Below, one piece after another: positions 51,315 through 51,332 of a stretch of 51,332 nucleotides of DNA (position 1 is the first letter of the stretch; each line of letters starts with the position of its first letter). The position numbers were made by a program, and so were the translations under genes. This DNA comes from SIG480 sp045537045 (GTDB taxonomy: Bacteria > Bacillota > Clostridia > Oscillospirales > JAAYXM01). The notes below the pieces were generated by a model. That model searched no databases and had not been told where the DNA came from. It was given only the letters and a program-made list of their open reading frames with translations. The stretch is from assembly GCA_045537045.1 (NCBI GenBank), contig JAZSOS010000009.1:1-51332 (forward strand), written 5' to 3'.

Positions 51315-51332
51315 TATCACAAAGAAAGTGCG

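Noticed and set aside
1..51332. CRISPR arrays, tRNA and rRNA genes, complete transposases or integrases
   Set aside because: No regularly spaced direct repeats, no cloverleaf with a T-loop, no rRNA sequence and no transposase or integrase motifs were found on reading both strands.

Overview
The window reads as an interior piece of a chromosome from a Gram-positive, spore-lineage bacterium, most likely Bacillota, class Clostridia, probably a gut or rumen type. The evidence is gene order (dprA-topA-trmFO; rimP-nusA-ylxR-ylxQ-infB-rbfA-nrnA-truB-ribF; yqfC-yqfD-phoH-ybeY-dgkA), FtsEX with a PcsB/EnvC-like hydrolase and CtpA, Shine-Dalgarno sites of the AGGAGG type, and frequent GTG and TTG starts. 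The genus cannot be told from sequence alone. No rRNA, tRNA, CRISPR array or complete insertion sequence was seen. Most of the window is housekeeping DNA on the minus strand. The accessory-looking parts are 9.0-10.0 kb, 27.0-32.2 kb, 42.6-44.0 kb and 46.8-51.3 kb.

Layout. 1-8.3 kb (minus): greA, lysS, an unknown membrane protein, a SpoU/TrmH methyltransferase, dprA, topA and the 5' part of trmFO. A perfect TTGACA-17-TATAAT promoter lies before greA. 8.35-9.04 kb: an unknown protein. 9.04-9.96 kb: an AT-rich island with several intrinsic terminators, an orphan coding remnant, a 60-residue Cys-containing gene, and a highly structured leader ending in a terminator placed directly before that gene's ribosome binding site. 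10-15.2 kb (minus): PucR-type regulator, ftsE, ftsX, M23 murein hydrolase, ctpA. 15.3-23.2 kb (minus): the nusA-infB translation operon, with rbfA and the DHH phosphoesterase nrnA fused into one reading frame. 23.2-27.0 kb (minus): ddl, murI, a DUF1934 protein and a second S41 protease with a peptidoglycan-binding tail.

27.1-32.2 kb: an unknown 134-residue protein, a hemolysin III/TrhA-type membrane protein (minus), a DUF4430 lipoprotein coupled to an ABC exporter, a lipoprotein whose two solute-binding half-domains appear in swapped order, and a flavodoxin-like protein. 32.2-36.8 kb: a sugar-activation operon (GHMP sugar kinase, phosphohexomutase, UDP-sugar 4-epimerase) divergent from an AraC-type regulator. 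36.8-42.5 kb (minus): yqfC, yqfD, phoH, ybeY, dgkA, rlmD, dus. 42.7-44.0 kb: a membrane glycosyltransferase. 44.0-46.7 kb (minus): PHP phosphatase, YbaK-type deacylase, small membrane protein, D-2-hydroxyacid dehydrogenase. 46.9-50.3 kb (minus): a divergent PRPP synthetase, KDG kinase, and an Ldh_2-type dehydrogenase with an in-frame stop at codon 6. The right edge has a lipoprotein with an Ada-like zinc module and an XRE regulator.

The strongest candidates for something new are the leader RNA at 9649-9798, the apparently circularly permuted solute-binding lipoprotein at 30719-31549, and the RbfA-NrnA fusion at 17066-18370. All family assignments were made by reading motifs, without database searches.
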